From Symbiodinium sp. CCMP2592 (lineage: Eukaryota > Sar > Dinophyceae > Suessiales > Symbiodiniaceae): 64,000 bases of DNA. Positions 1 through 10,381 of the stretch are shown here, piece after piece. Every line of letters starts with the position of its first letter. Position 1 is the stretch's first letter. The notes beneath the pieces are model-generated. The model did no database searches and was not told the origin of the DNA. It saw only the letters and a list, made by a program, of their open reading frames with translations. The stretch covers positions 310,001 to 374,000 of the forward strand of contig CAJNDT010005446.1 in NCBI GenBank assembly GCA_905221615.1, given 5' to 3'. A program made the translations under genes and the position numbers.

Positions 1-119
1 CCGAACCCTAAACCCTAAACCCCCAACCCCTAAACCCCCAACCCTAAACCCCTGAACCCCAACAAACCCCTAAACTACCTCTGAACCCTAAACACCAAAC
101 CCCCATTCTAATCATGAAA
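1..119. repeat. degenerate telomere-type repeat (CCCTAAA)
   Basis: The window opens with imperfect CCCTAAA and CCCCTAAA units reading inward, as at a left chromosome end. The same motif occurs interstitially all over the window, so this need not be a true telomere. The next 160 bases (120-280) are unique sequence with no recognisable gene. Confidence 0.8.
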
Positions 120-281
120 TAATACCCTTATAGATCCCTTATAGTAACCCTTATATAAACCCCTTTACAGGAACCCTACTCTAATTCTAAGTTCACACCC
201 CGACCCGTCGCTACCACCCCCCACCCCCGAGCCGAAGCTCGCCTGGACCCTGATGCTGGGGGGAAATGAAGAATTCGACTC

Positions 282-1345
282 ATGTGGGAACCTATAAAGG
301 GTTCCTTTGAAGGGATCTATAACGGTTCCTTAAAAGGGAACCTGCAAGGGGTTCCGTTAGAGGGATCTATAAGGGTTCCTTTAAAGGGATCTTTAAGCGG
401 TTCCTTAAAAGGGAACCTGCAAGGGGTTCCTTTAGAGGGATCTATAAGGGTTCCTTTAAAGGGATCTTTAAGCGTTCCTTAAAAGGGAACCTGCAAGGGG
501 TTCCTTTAGAGGGATCTATAAGGGTTCCTTTAAAGGGATCTTTAAGCGGTTCCTTAAAAGAGAACCTGCAAGGGGTTCCTTTAGAGGGATCTATAAGGGT
601 TCCTTTAAAGGGATCTTTAAGCGTTCCTTAAAAGGGAACCTGCAAGGAGTTCCTTTAGAGGGATCTATAAGGGTTCCTTTAAAGGGATCCTGCAAAAGGT
701 TCCTTTAGAGGGATCTATAAGGGTTCCTTTAAAGGGATCTTTAAGCGTTCCTTAAAAGGGAACCTGCAAGGGGTTCCTTTAGAGGGATCTATAAGGGTTC
801 CTTTAAAGGGATCTTTAAGCGGTTCCTTAAAAGAGAACCTGCAAGGGGTTCCTTTAGAGGGATCTATAAGGGTTCCTTTAAAGGGATCTTTAAGCGTTCC
901 TTGAAAGGGAACCTGCAAGGGGTTCCTTTAGAGGGATCTATAAGGGTTCCTTTAAAGGGATCTTTAAGCGGTTCCTTAAAGGGGAACCTGCAAGGGGTTC
1001 TTTTAGAGGGATCTATAAGGGTTCCTTTAAAGAGATCTTTAAGCGTTCCTTAAAAGGGAACCTGCAAGGGGTTCCTTTAGAGGGATCTATAAGGGTTCCT
1101 TTAAAAGGATCTAAAGGGAACCTGCGCGGGGTTCCTTTAGAGGGATCTATAAGGGTTCCTTTAAAGAGATCTTTAAGCGTTCCTTTAAAGGGAACCTGCA
1201 AGGGGTTCCTTTAGAGGGATCTATAAGGGTTCCTTTAAAGGGATCTTTAAGCGTTCCTTTAAAGGGATCTTTAAGGGTTCCTTTAGAGGGATCTATAAAA
1301 GTTCCTTTAACAGGATCTATAAGGGTACCTTTAAAGGGATCTGTA
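282..1345. repeat. higher-order tandem array of GGGTTCCTTTAAAGGGATC modules
   Basis: A roughly 73-75 bp unit recurs about 14 times. Each unit is built from three related ~24-bp modules: one with GGTTCCTTAAAAGGGAACC, one with TTTAGAGGGATCTATAAG and one with TTTAAAGGGATCTTTAAGC. Each module carries a short internal palindrome around TTTAAA or CCTTAAAAGG. The open frames in both directions are by-products of the period being near a multiple of three. Isolated modules recur elsewhere (about 4470, 13570-13850, 27130, 30420, 32450, 35620), so the module family is dispersed. Confidence 0.9.
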
Positions 1346-2054
1346 TATTCCCCATTAAAGGGCTTGGGAAGGTCGGGGGTCGGGTGTTGAGGGTATAGCA
1401 CAGGGGCCTTAATAATTAGAATAAAGCTCCCTGAAAGGGGTCTATAAGGTTTCTATAAGGGATCCTTTAAAATGCCATGTAAGGGCTACTACAAGTTTTT
1501 AGTATGGGTACTTGAGAATTGGAATAGGGTTTTGGGGTGTGTTATTGTGCAACTATAGTGAGGAAGCCCTCATTGTTCAGGCTTCTACTGATCACGACCC
1601 CGAACAAGCTGACCAGCTTCGATTGAAGGCCCCACACGGCTCATGACGCTTCAGGCTTCTAAACACCCCACCTCGACCCTAAACCCTAAACCCTAGAACC
1701 CTAAACCCTCAACCCTCAACCCAACCCTGAACCTTCAACCCGAAACCCTAAACGGTTTAGGGTTTAGGGTTTAGGGTTTAGGTTCAGGGTTTAGGGTTTA
1801 GGACCCCGGCGGAACCCTAAACCCTAGAAATCCTGAACCGGAAGCGCTTAACAACCTGACAGACACGTGAGCATGGAGGCCTGGCAACTACACCCAGCCG
1901 ATTTAGGGTTTGGGGTTTAGGGTTTAAGGTTTAGGGTTTAGGGTTTAGGGACACCCAAATGGGAGTTTCCGAAAATTTGGGGTACCTTTGAAGGGGTCCT
2001 GAGAGGGTTCCTCAAAGGGATCTATAAGGGTTTTCATAAAGGGTTTAGGGTTTA
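1346..2054. repeat. interstitial telomere-like arrays in both orientations
   Basis: CCCTAAA-type repeats (about 1678-1753) pass directly into TTTAGGG-type repeats (about 1755-1800). These pass through a 14-bp GC-rich spacer back into CCCTAAA (about 1823), and a further TTTAGGG block lies at about 1900-1950. The opposed orientations suggest repeated insertion or inversion. No gene is visible. Confidence 0.75.
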
Positions 2055-2137
2055 GAGTTTCCGTAAATTAGGGGTACCGTATTTTGGGGTCCTTATACTA
2101 AGGATCCTACTATTTAGGGTATTTTCGGAAACTCCCA
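2055..2137. mobile_element. family J palindromic element
   Basis: The left end (GAGTTTCCGTAAATTAGGGG) and right end (TTTTCGGAAACTCCC) are inverted repeats. The middle contains GGGGTCCTTATACTAAGGATCC. Other copies are at 2370-2474, 9744-9847, 36451-36533, 41344-41402 and half-copies at about 1962 and 47877. It is non-coding and of MITE or foldback size. Confidence 0.75.
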
Positions 2138-2369
2138 AATGCTCAAGCAACCATGAAAAACCCGAAAACCCAGAACCCTACAAGGGAAAAGCTGCTCTTA
2201 ATATGGGGGCCTTGATAATTCCCTATACTAGTTTAGGGGTTCCTTATTGCGATTCTAGTATAAATACCCTTAAGAAACCCTCAACCCTAAAGCCCACAAC
2301 CCTAAACCATCGTGCATCGCTTTGCAGCCGAAAGGCATGTCTTGCAGTATTTCAGCTTGAACCTGAGTT

Positions 2370-2474
2370 TGGGAGTTTCCAAAGCTCAAGGGTACCGTAC
2401 TTTGGGGTCCTTATAATAAGGATCCAATTCTCCAGAGTACTGTATTAGGGTTCCCTATTTTCGGAAACTCCCAT
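2370..2474. mobile_element. family J palindromic element
   Basis: GGGAGTTTCC at the left pairs with GGAAACTCCC at the right over about 105 bp, with the family J core GGGGTCCTTATAATAAGGATCC. It overlaps a spurious open frame. Confidence 0.75.
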
Positions 2475-3000
2475 TTTGGTCAACCAGACATAGGTGAGGG
2501 ATTGAGGGTTCACTAACAATTCTATAAAGGTTCTTTTTGCGGGTTCCATTCAAGATTCAGGATTTAGGGGTTTGGGGTTTAAGGCTTACGGTCTGTGCTT
2601 CAGGGTTTGTATAGGGTGTAGCGGTGTAGCGGTGTAGTTCCATGGTTTAGGGTTCAGAGTTCCGGGTTTCTAGGGTGTAATGGTTGAATAGAGTTAATAG
2701 AGCTTGTAGGGTTTATAAGGTTTATAAGGTTCAATAGGGCTTATAGGGCTCAGGGTTCAGAGTTCTAAGGTTTTGGGTTTGACAAGGGGTCCACAACGAT
2801 CTATGGGCGTTTCTCCAAGGCTTTACAAGGGTCTTGTACGGCTGCTACTACAGGGCTTCATGAGAGGGTAGTTCTGAAAAAAGTACAAGGAAGATATTAT
2901 AAGGAGTCTTTTTTAATGAGTGCCGTGCTATCTTGGAGACCGGAAGAGGGACCAGGGCTTCATCGGGTGTCTATACTGAACTTAAACCCCTCGCAAAAAT
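2475..3000. other. unassigned AT/GC-mixed filler
   Basis: Degenerate TTTAGGG-like words and short GGTTTATAAGG or GTGTAGCG microrepeats. A fragment with family G features (GGTAGTTCT and GAGTGCCGTGCTATCTTGG) lies at about 2868-2940. No convincing coding sequence is present. Confidence 0.5.
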
Positions 3001-3664
3001 ATCATTTTCGCTGTTTCTGACTTAGCAAAATTATGATTTTCGCTGTTTCTGACTTAGCAAAATTATGATTTTCGCTGTTTCTGACTTAGCAAAATTATGA
3101 TTTTCGCTGTTTCTGACTTAGCAAAATTATGATTTTCGCTGTTTCTGACTTAGCAAAATTATGATTTTCGCTGTTTCTGACTTAGCAAAATTATGATTTT
3201 CGCTGTTTCTGACTTAGCAAAATTATGATTTTCGCTGTTTCTGACTTAGCAAAATTATGATTTTCGCTGTTTCTGACTTAGCAAAATTATGATTTTCGCT
3301 GTTTCTGACTTAGCAAAATTATGATTTTCGCTGTTTCTGACTTAGCAAAATTATGATTTTCGCTGTTTCTGACTTAGCAAAATTATGATTTTCGCTGTTT
3401 CTGACTTAGCAAAATTATGATTTTCGCTGTTTCTGACTTAGCAAAATTATGATTTTCGCTGTTTCTGACTTAGCAAAATTATGATTTTCGCTGTTTCTGA
3501 CTTAGCAAAATTATGATTTTCGCTGTTTCTGACTTAGCAAAATTATGATTTTCGCTGTTTCTGACTTAGCAAAATTATGATTTTCGCTGTTTCTGACTTA
3601 GCAAAATTATGATTTTCGCTGTTTCTGACTTAGCAAAATTATGATTTTCGCTGTTTCTGACTTA
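3001..3664. repeat. 21-copy, 32-bp tandem satellite
   Basis: The word CGCTGTTTCTGACTTA starts at 3009 and recurs every 32 bp up to 3649, which gives 21 copies. The linker is GCAAAATTATGATTTT. The copies look identical except the first, whose upstream linker reads AAATATCATTTT. The array is contiguous with no spacers, so it is a satellite and not a CRISPR array. Near-perfect identity implies recent amplification or homogenisation. Confidence 0.97.
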
Positions 3665-5833
3665 TAGGAACGAAACATAGCAATTACTTCAAAGTACCCC
3701 CTGAGGAGTTAGAGGGCTGAGGATGTCGGGGCTTTGCGTTTAAGATTGGAGGCCCAAAGTTTCGGGTAAACCGGTTAAGTCCTATGCTTAGATTTAGGGT
3801 TTAAGGTTTAAGGTTTAGGGTTTTAAATTTTTGGGGTTCAAAGTTTTCTGAGGCGGCAGCTTCCAGAGCCTGGGGTTTAGGGCTTAAGGGGGTTGGTTTC
3901 GGGCTCACGGCTTAGAATTTAACGGCTTGTTTAGGGCGTGGGGCTTAGGGTTTAGGGTTGTTTCGATTTGTGTCTTTAGTCTTCGGAGAAATAGTCTATC
4001 AGAGTGTCGTTTTGAATATATTTGAACATACGGTCTGCTCTCATGGTGTTTTGCCTTCGAAACCCGAGCAAACTTATGGTGGATCAGCCCTAACGCCCTA
4101 ACCTTACAAACCCCTAAAGCGAGTTCCTTGCTGTCAGGATACTTTCATGGATCCCTCCGACGAAATCTTGTAACAACCCAAAATTCCAAAACTTTACGTA
4201 AAACCACAATCCCAACTAAACCCGAACCCTCAAGCATGATAGCTCTTCTAATGCGTAGCCCAAGCCTTACAGTCTTGGTGGCAAAATGCTGTTTACAACC
4301 ATTCTGAAGCCCAAACCGTGCAGCTAAGACGCTTAGAAAACGAATGCTGATAAAGCTCGTAAAACACCGTGTTAGTCATTTTTTGCGGGATTTTTGCAGA
4401 GAACGTAAAAGGGACCTAGAATCCCCCAGCCCTAAACCCGAAAGAAGCCTTGAAGAAAGCCAAAAGGATTCCCTCAAGGGTTCCTTTAAAGGCTACCCTA
4501 AGGGTTCCCTTCAGGTTTCCCTCGAAGGAACCCTTAAGGGAACCCTAAACCGTAAACCCTAAACCCTTACAGGAACCGAAAGCCTCAAGCCAAGCCACGG
4601 ATGCCCCCGAAGGATCACATCGTAGAAGCGCTGTGGCTCCCGTGTTCGAAAAACCTCCCGGCTTCCGGGTTATCATTGGAGTTTAGGGTTGTGTTTAGGG
4701 TCTAAGTTTTAAGGGTTTAAGAGTTAGGGTTTAAGGTTTTGGGGTTTAGGGTTCTAGGGTTGAGGGTTTAGGGTTGAGGGTTTAGGGTTCTGGGGTTGGG
4801 GGTTTAGGGTTGAGGGTGTAGGGTTTGGGGTTTAGGGTTTAGGGTTCAGGGTTAAGGGGTTTGGGTTTAGGGTCCTTGCACTCCCAGTGCAGTCATCTGT
4901 CGTCATCTTCGCGCCGATTCCAGCCGGAAAGCTCTTTTAAGGGTTCCTTGAAGGATTCCCTTGAGCGTTGCTTGCGGGTGGCTCTAAGAATTCCTTTAAA
5001 GGCTCCTTTAAGGGCCTCTTGTGATCTGCAGCCCTAAGAATTCATTTAAAGGCTCCTTTAAGGGTCTCTTGTGATCTTCAGGCTTTTGGGTTTTCGAGCT
5101 TTTTCCCTGCATGCACTTGTTTTGCGCGCTTCGCCGCCGGCTCTGTTTTAGGGTCTATAGGTTCTAGAACTACCCTAAACCCTAAAACCGCAGAATCACC
5201 CAAACCATGGGTTGGGGTTTAGGGGTTTTTTGAAGGGTTCAGAGCTTAGGGGGTGGTCCTCTAAGGATTTAAGACTGAGGTTTGGGACTTCAGGCCGTAA
5301 AGCGTTCAGGATTTAGGCTTTCAGGGTCTGCCTTAACCCTAGAAAACCTACATTTATCGGGCTCCATTTTCATGTGTTCCTTACATAAATCTTTACAAAG
5401 GTGGTTTATTTGGGGTTAAGGTGGGCTTTAGGGGTGGCTGGGGCTAATTAGGGCTTAGTGCTAACGGTTTACGGTTTGGGGTGCAGGGTTTAGCTTCATA
5501 CACCTGGTACTCTGACTACTACCCAAGACATTCGAAAGTGGAAACCCTAAATGCCTGGACCCTTTCACAAATCCCGCGGCCCATCAAACTAAAAAAACAC
5601 ACACCCTAAACTCTAAAACGGCTAATCACCCTGGCGAAAACCCCCAAAAGAACAACAGCAACCTCATAGAACTTCCCTATACTAGCCCTGACTCTTGACA
5701 GGAAAGCTTAAAGGAACCCTCAACCCTTCTTTGTAAAGACAGCCCCAAATCACAGGAAACTACAAAGAAATCCCACACCCTAAGCCCTAAAGTACCCTTG
5801 AATGAGCTCTAACAGAATCGTTACCGGAACCCC
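3665..5833. other. telomere-like and GGTTCCTTTAAAGGG-like filler
   Basis: No gene is recognised. A dense TTTAGGG array runs at about 4677-4876. Scattered AAGGGTTCCCTT modules lie at 4465-4545 and 4935-5070, and the last two form a small direct duplication (CCTTTAAAGGCTCCTTTAAGGG followed by TCTTGTGATCT). The rest is degenerate telomeric text. Confidence 0.6.
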
Positions 5834-6163
5834 TTATAGCAACAGCCCATATGCTACCCTCAAAACGATGTCAAGGAGGCGTTGCACGGTCTCCAAACCC
5901 CGGATCCGTTTCCGATGACACCATGGCTCTCCACAGACTTGACACTCGCCAGAATGAGAATTTGAACTTATCGGTCCTTTGGCAGCTGGTGCTACCGGGA
6001 CATGTGGCTCTTCGTAGGCTGCTGGGCCACTTGAAGCTGCCGCCTGAAAGTGGCCGCAGTTCCCAAAGGCTGTCGTGGAGCTGTGGCGTGTTCGCCCGTC
6101 TCCGTTGATGATGGTTTTGCCTCGCAGAGCTGCACCACCAATCAAGCATCTGTGCCGCCGCAT
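5834..6163. other. non-repetitive island, possible exon of unknown strand
   Basis: About 330 bp without telomere-like words and open on both strands. One minus-strand frame contains a Cys-rich stretch (GECQVCGEPWC). No homologue, splice context or start can be supported, so this is flagged only as a possible exon. Confidence 0.2.
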
Positions 6164-7138
6164 CGCTTTGCGTGTTGAGGCTTCAGCGAGTCTTGCGGGT
6201 ATTGGGTGTTTTGGGTGAATCAGGGTTTAATGTTTAGGGTTTCGACATACTTCAATTCAACCAGGATTCCAAATTACGTACAAACCCTGCACAATCTCAA
6301 AATAGCCTGGCAACTGAGCTGCAACCCTGAACCCTAACATAACCCCAAATCCCTCTAATCTACACTACACCCTAAAGCCTACAGCCCTAACCCTGAATAA
6401 AGAACTTTCCAAAGCTGCAACCCTGAAGAAAAACTGAGTTCTTGTTAAGGGATTTATTTCAAGTTGCCATAATAAAGAAACCTATGCATTTACTACACAT
6501 CCCAGTAAGGCCTGTTACATCAAGTTCCTTAACTCGAACCCAGAAAAGATTTATAGCTCAAAGCTGTTGGTGCCTTTGCGCGCTCGTCGTAGTGCTCGGT
6601 GAAATCCTTCTGCCGGGGCATGATCCCCGGGTCGGAAAAAGCCTTGGCATGTAGCTCAGGGTTTGAGTTAGCGATGAGGGATTAGGGTCTAGGGTCTTTG
6701 TGCTTTCAGGGTTGTACGGGGCCCCCAAACCCAGAACCGTTTGTCTCAGGGCTTGTAAGGCCTTGGCTAGTCTTTTAACACCTTGAAAACGGGGTCTACC
6801 GGGCCTCACCCTAAATCCCAAACCTTTAAACTCCAAACCGCAACCAACTGCCCCTAAACCCCAAACCTCGGACCCAAACCCCAAAACCCCAAAGCCTAAA
6901 CCCCAAAGCCTCAACCCTGAACCCTACAAGCCCCAAAAACCTTGCTACGTACCAAGACTGCTTTTCCTTCACAAGCCCTCACTTTAACAAATGCGCTGTA
7001 TTAAAAAATTTAAAGCCCAAAGCCGTAAACCCTACACCTCAAAACCTTGGTAGCTTTAGGCCCCTTGAACCCTCAAGCCTGAAGGAACCCTCAACTAGAA
7101 ACCCGCAACAGCCCGAAAGCCCAAGCACCAAAAACCCC
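6164..7138. other. filler with degenerate telomere-like repeats
   Basis: Mixed CCCTAAA-like text in both orientations. Frames rich in GLGFRV or LNPKP here are translations of the telomeric motif and are not genes. Confidence 0.6.
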
Positions 7139-7304
7139 CAAAACCCTTAAAACCCCTAAACCCCTAAACCCCTAAACCCCTAAACACCCTAAACACCCTA
7201 AACCCCTAAACCCTAAACCCCTAAACCCCCCTAAACCCCTAAACCCTAAACCCCTAAACCCCTAAACCCCTAAACCCCTAAACCCCTAAACCCCTAAACC
7301 CCTA
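7139..7304. repeat. interstitial (CCCCTAAA)n array
   Basis: About 20 consecutive copies of CCCCTAAA with occasional CCCTAAA or ACCCTAAA. The unit has one C more than the plant-type telomere repeat seen elsewhere in the window. Confidence 0.9.
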
Positions 7305-7369
7305 ATCAAGTCCTCCGAGACCCAGGCGGTTGCCAACAGCAGGCCAAGAGAGCCGACCTGAGAGTCAGA

Positions 7370-7916
7370 GGGCTTTAAGGGTTTAGGGTTTATAGGGTTT
7401 AGGGTTTTTAGGTATGGGGTTTATAGGTTGTTAGAGGTGTCGCAAAACAGACAGACTTGGTCTTCGGTTATTCAGCGTGTCCGTAGTTCCTGGCGTCGCC
7501 CACGGGATGCCGACGGTGCCCCACGGCAGTGAAAAAAAGGGTTTTGGGTTTAGGGTTTAGGGTTTAGGGCTTATGGGGTTTAGGGTTTAGGGGTTTAGGG
7601 CTTATAGGGTTTAGGGTTTTTAGGGTTTAGGATTTAGGGTTTAAGGATCTTTTCAAGGCTCCTTTCGGAGTTCCTTTAAAGGGTTCTTGCAGGGCTACTG
7701 CAAGCGATCATATAAGGGTTCCTTATAAGTTTATAAGGGTTCTTTTAACGGGGTTAGGTAAGAGGGCCAGGGGTTCCTTATACGCTAGTGCTTGAGGGGT
7801 TTAGGGTCAGGGTTTGAGGAGTTTGAGGAGCCGCTAAATGTAGGGGCCTCAATACTTAGAATAGGGTTTCGGGGCCCATTACACTATAATTATCATAAAG
7901 ACCCCCCACAATGGTA
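7370..7916. other. TTTAGGG-rich filler with module fragments
   Basis: TTTAGGG arrays (7376-7430 and 7540-7645), GGTTCCTTTAAAGGG fragments (7660-7760) and a family K fragment (AGGGGCCTCAATACTTAGAATAGGG at about 7843). No gene seen. Confidence 0.55.
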
Positions 7917-8017
7917 CTGCTGATGGACAAAATCCGGCATTACCTTAAGGACCCGACACTATGGGAACTATGGTATATTCCTTATAATGGGTAATGCAGG
8001 ATTTTGTCCATCAACAG
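7917..8017. mobile_element. family I palindromic element, TA-flanked
   Basis: CTGCTGATGGACAAAATCC at the left pairs with ATTTTGTCCATCAACAG at the right, and both ends are bordered by TA (7915-7916 and 8018-8019). Inner arms contain GCATTACC and GGTAATGC. Other copies are at 23612, 28425 and 29463. Confidence 0.85.
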
Positions 8018-8249
8018 TATTGTAATTATTTATTCCTCTATATTAGATCTTTGTCTGCTTCCGGATAGAAGGTCGCAGCCTTCGGGCTTAGGGTTCCCCT
8101 ACTCTCTTCTTCAACAACCGGGCCCCCAAAAAGTTCAAACTTTCATGGAGCTAATATTTTAGGCCAAAAAGTTTAAAGTTCCCCCGCTCACTATCTAAGC
8201 TTAAAGGCGAAGCTGGAAGCTTCAAGGTCTTTGGGATACAGTACGCCGC

Positions 8250-8449
8250 AGAAAGTTGGAAACCGGATTAAGGCCAAATGGGTAGCTGTCAAAATTATGG
8301 TCCCTTTTTGGGGTACTCCAAATAATAGGTGCCGTATTAAAATAGGGACCCAAAAAGGGACCAAAATTTTGACAACCACCCAGATAGTGCTGGAATTCCC
8401 CATACATTGCTCCTCAGGATTGAGGCTATTGGGTTTCCAACTTTTAGGC
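8250..8449. mobile_element. family F element interrupted by a family B element
   Basis: GAAAGTTGGAAACCGGATTA at the left pairs with GGTTTCCAACTTTT at the right. An uninterrupted copy lies at 40818-40910. There GCCAAATAGTGCTGG is continuous, whereas here it is split after GCCAAAT by a ~100-bp family B copy (about 8280-8382). This is a nested insertion with a known empty site. Confidence 0.85.
8280..8382. mobile_element. family B palindromic element (nested)
   Basis: The arms are GGTAGCTGTCAAAATTATGG and CCAAAATTTTGACAACCACC. Next inward are CCCTTTTTGGGGTA and GACCCAAAAAGGGACC. It sits inside a family F element, with AT present on both sides of the insertion. Confidence 0.85.
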
Positions 8450-8525
8450 TTCTGCTGTAATCTTCAGGCTTTAGGGTTGACGGGGGTTTAGGGTGTTGGG
8501 TGAAATGTGAAGCTTCGGATATTTA

Positions 8526-8760
8526 ACCCCTAAACCCTAAACACCCTAAACCCTGAACCCTAAACACTCCCTACACACCCTAAACCCTAAACCCTAAACG
8601 CTCTAAACCCTAAACACCCTTAACCCCGAACACCCTACATCCTAAACCCTAAACACGCTGCATCCTAAACCCTAAACACGCTGCATCCTAAACCCTAAAC
8701 ACGCTGCATCCTAAACCCTAAACACGCTACATCCTAAACCCTCTTCAAAAAATGAAAAGT
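8526..8760. repeat. CCCTAAA array containing a 23-bp tandem repeat
   Basis: Telomere-like repeat in which CCTAAACCCTAAACACGCTGCAT is repeated about four to five times (8632-8742), the last copy reading GCTAC. Confidence 0.8.
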
Positions 8761-8817
8761 CCTTGGGATTCCAAAAGCGCACCCGGCCTGAAGAAGGAAA
8801 GCGAAGAGTGGCAGAAG

Positions 8818-9230
8818 AACCCCATACCTCAGCTAGCACAGGGGCTTTGGGTTTGGGGAAGGTTTGGAAGGTTTGGGGTTTATAGCACCCCCTCAGCCAG
8901 CATATGGGCTTAAAGTTTGGGGTGTGTGTGTTTGCAGATTTTGGGTTTGAGGTTTGGGGTTTGGGTTTCTAGATTTGGGGTTTGGGTTTGTAGGTTTAGG
9001 GGTCTAAAGTTTGGTTAAAGCTTAGGGTTTATAGAACCCCATACCTCATCCAGCACAGGGGCTTTGGGTTTGGGGTTTTGGGTTTAAAGGTTTAGGGCTT
9101 TAGGGGTTTAGGGGCTTAAGGTTTGTAGGTTTGGGCTTTTTAGGTTTAGCGGTTTAAGGTTTGGCTAAGGTTTACGGCTTATAATTAGCACCCCATACCT
9201 CAGCTAGCACGGGGGCTAAAGGTTTGAGTT
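8818..9230. repeat. dispersed direct repeat with CCCATACCTCAGCTAGCACAGG
   Basis: Variants of ACCCCATACCTCAGCTAGCACAGGGGCTTT recur at about 8822, 8888 (diverged), 9041 and 9190. TTTGGGG and TTTAGGG-like text separates them, so this is an irregular larger repeat unit. Confidence 0.65.
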
Positions 9231-9429
9231 TCCAAAGGTTTGGGGTTTGAGGTTTGAGGGTTGAGGTTTAGGGTTTAGTGCTTAGGGTCTAGGGAGGGTT
9301 GGTGGCCCCTAAACCCTAAACCCTAACTCAATGCTTAGGGTTGAAAGCGTTGAGGACTTGGGGTGGTTTCAGGGATGCAGGCTTAGTGTTTAGAGTTGCG
9401 CTATGCATTGTAAAGCCATTCCTACTTGT

Positions 9430-9535
9430 CGGGTATTATGGGAAACTAAAGGTTGACTTTTTGGGTTATATAGGGATTATATAGGGACTATACTACCCCA
9501 AAACAGATTAAAGGTTACCTCCTATACTACTTAGC
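9430..9535. mobile_element. family L repeat element
   Basis: TCGGGTATTATGGGAAACTAAAGG, then TTATATAGGGACTATACTACCC, then AAAGGTTACCT. A second copy lies at 23795-23888. Terminal pairing is weaker than in the other families. Confidence 0.6.
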
Positions 9536-9743
9536 ATTTTGAAGAGTCCTGGCAAAAACATATCGGCAAGAATGGCACGTCGGAGCGATACGGCTGAAAA
9601 CACCCCAGTCCGTGCATGGATGCTCATGGAAACAAAACCCTAAACCCTAAACCCTATCGGCTGGCTAGCAAACCATGAGCTGAAACCAAACGCCGAGTCC
9701 AAAGATTCTTCCTCGCTGAGGTTCTCCCTTGGGCTTAACATTT

Positions 9744-9847
9744 GTAGTTTCCGAAAATGGGGGGACTGTAATCAAGTACCCTGAATACCAGCATCCTTAC
9801 TATAAGGACCCCAAAATAAGGTACCCCTGATTGTCGGAAACTCTCAA
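9744..9847. mobile_element. family J palindromic element
   Basis: TAGTTTCCGAAAAT at the left pairs with ATTGTCGGAAACT at the right. The core has ATCCTTACTATAAGGACCCC, in the opposite orientation to the copies at 2055 and 2370. Confidence 0.7.
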
Positions 9848-10272
9848 AACATGCCTAGCGGTTGAGATCATGTGAGAGGTTCAGAAATTATGGAATCCCC
9901 AACTTACGCCCTGAAGACTCAACTCTCTGTTCCCTAGGGATCTAAGGACTCATATATTAAGGCATTTGGGCCCAAAGAACATGTTATATAAGCCTTTTGG
10001 GCTATTATGATGCCCAGGGGTTGAAAGACACTGTATGGTATTTATGGTATACCATGACATTGAAAACCACCTTTGGGTTTAGGATATGATCAATCATGAA
10101 CTGCTGCTTCATTCAGTGTCACATTTAGCCGAGGACGTAATATCATGCTGGAAACTACCAGCCGATCCATCTGTTGATCTGGCTATTGGCCTACCTACCT
10201 AGCCATCTAAATTATGTGTGTGCGCGTGTGCACACATACATGCATAGGTAAGTAGATAGAACAACAGATGTA
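9848..10272. other. unassigned sequence with a short palindrome
   Basis: No gene recognised. A TGTGTGTGCGCGTGTGCACACATACA alternating purine-pyrimidine stretch at about 10217-10242 lies between CTACCTACCTAG-like and GTAAGTAGATAG-like arms. Confidence 0.4.
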
Positions 10273-10379
10273 ATGTAGGAACCTGATTAAGAAACGCTGG
10301 GCCTATAACCCCAAAAATAATAGGATTCATACACGGAGCCCTAATAAATGCCCAAGGTTTCTTAATCAGGTTCCTACAT
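10273..10379. mobile_element. family H palindromic element, TA-flanked
   Basis: ATGTAGGAACCTGATTAAGAAAC pairs with GTTTCTTAATCAGGTTCCTACAT, and TA lies on both sides (10271-10272 and 10380-10381). A second copy at 39610-39715 is in inverse orientation. Confidence 0.9.
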
Positions 10380-10381
10380 TA

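Noticed and set aside
1..119. True chromosome end (telomere)
   Set aside because: The repeats are degenerate and equally good arrays occur interstitially throughout, so a real end cannot be claimed from sequence alone.
282..1401. Repetitive frames across the 74-bp array
   Set aside because: Open in both directions because the module period is close to a multiple of three and lacks stops; no start context or non-repeat domain.
3001..3664. Possible CRISPR array
   Set aside because: The 32-bp unit is contiguous with no unique spacers, and the context is eukaryotic.
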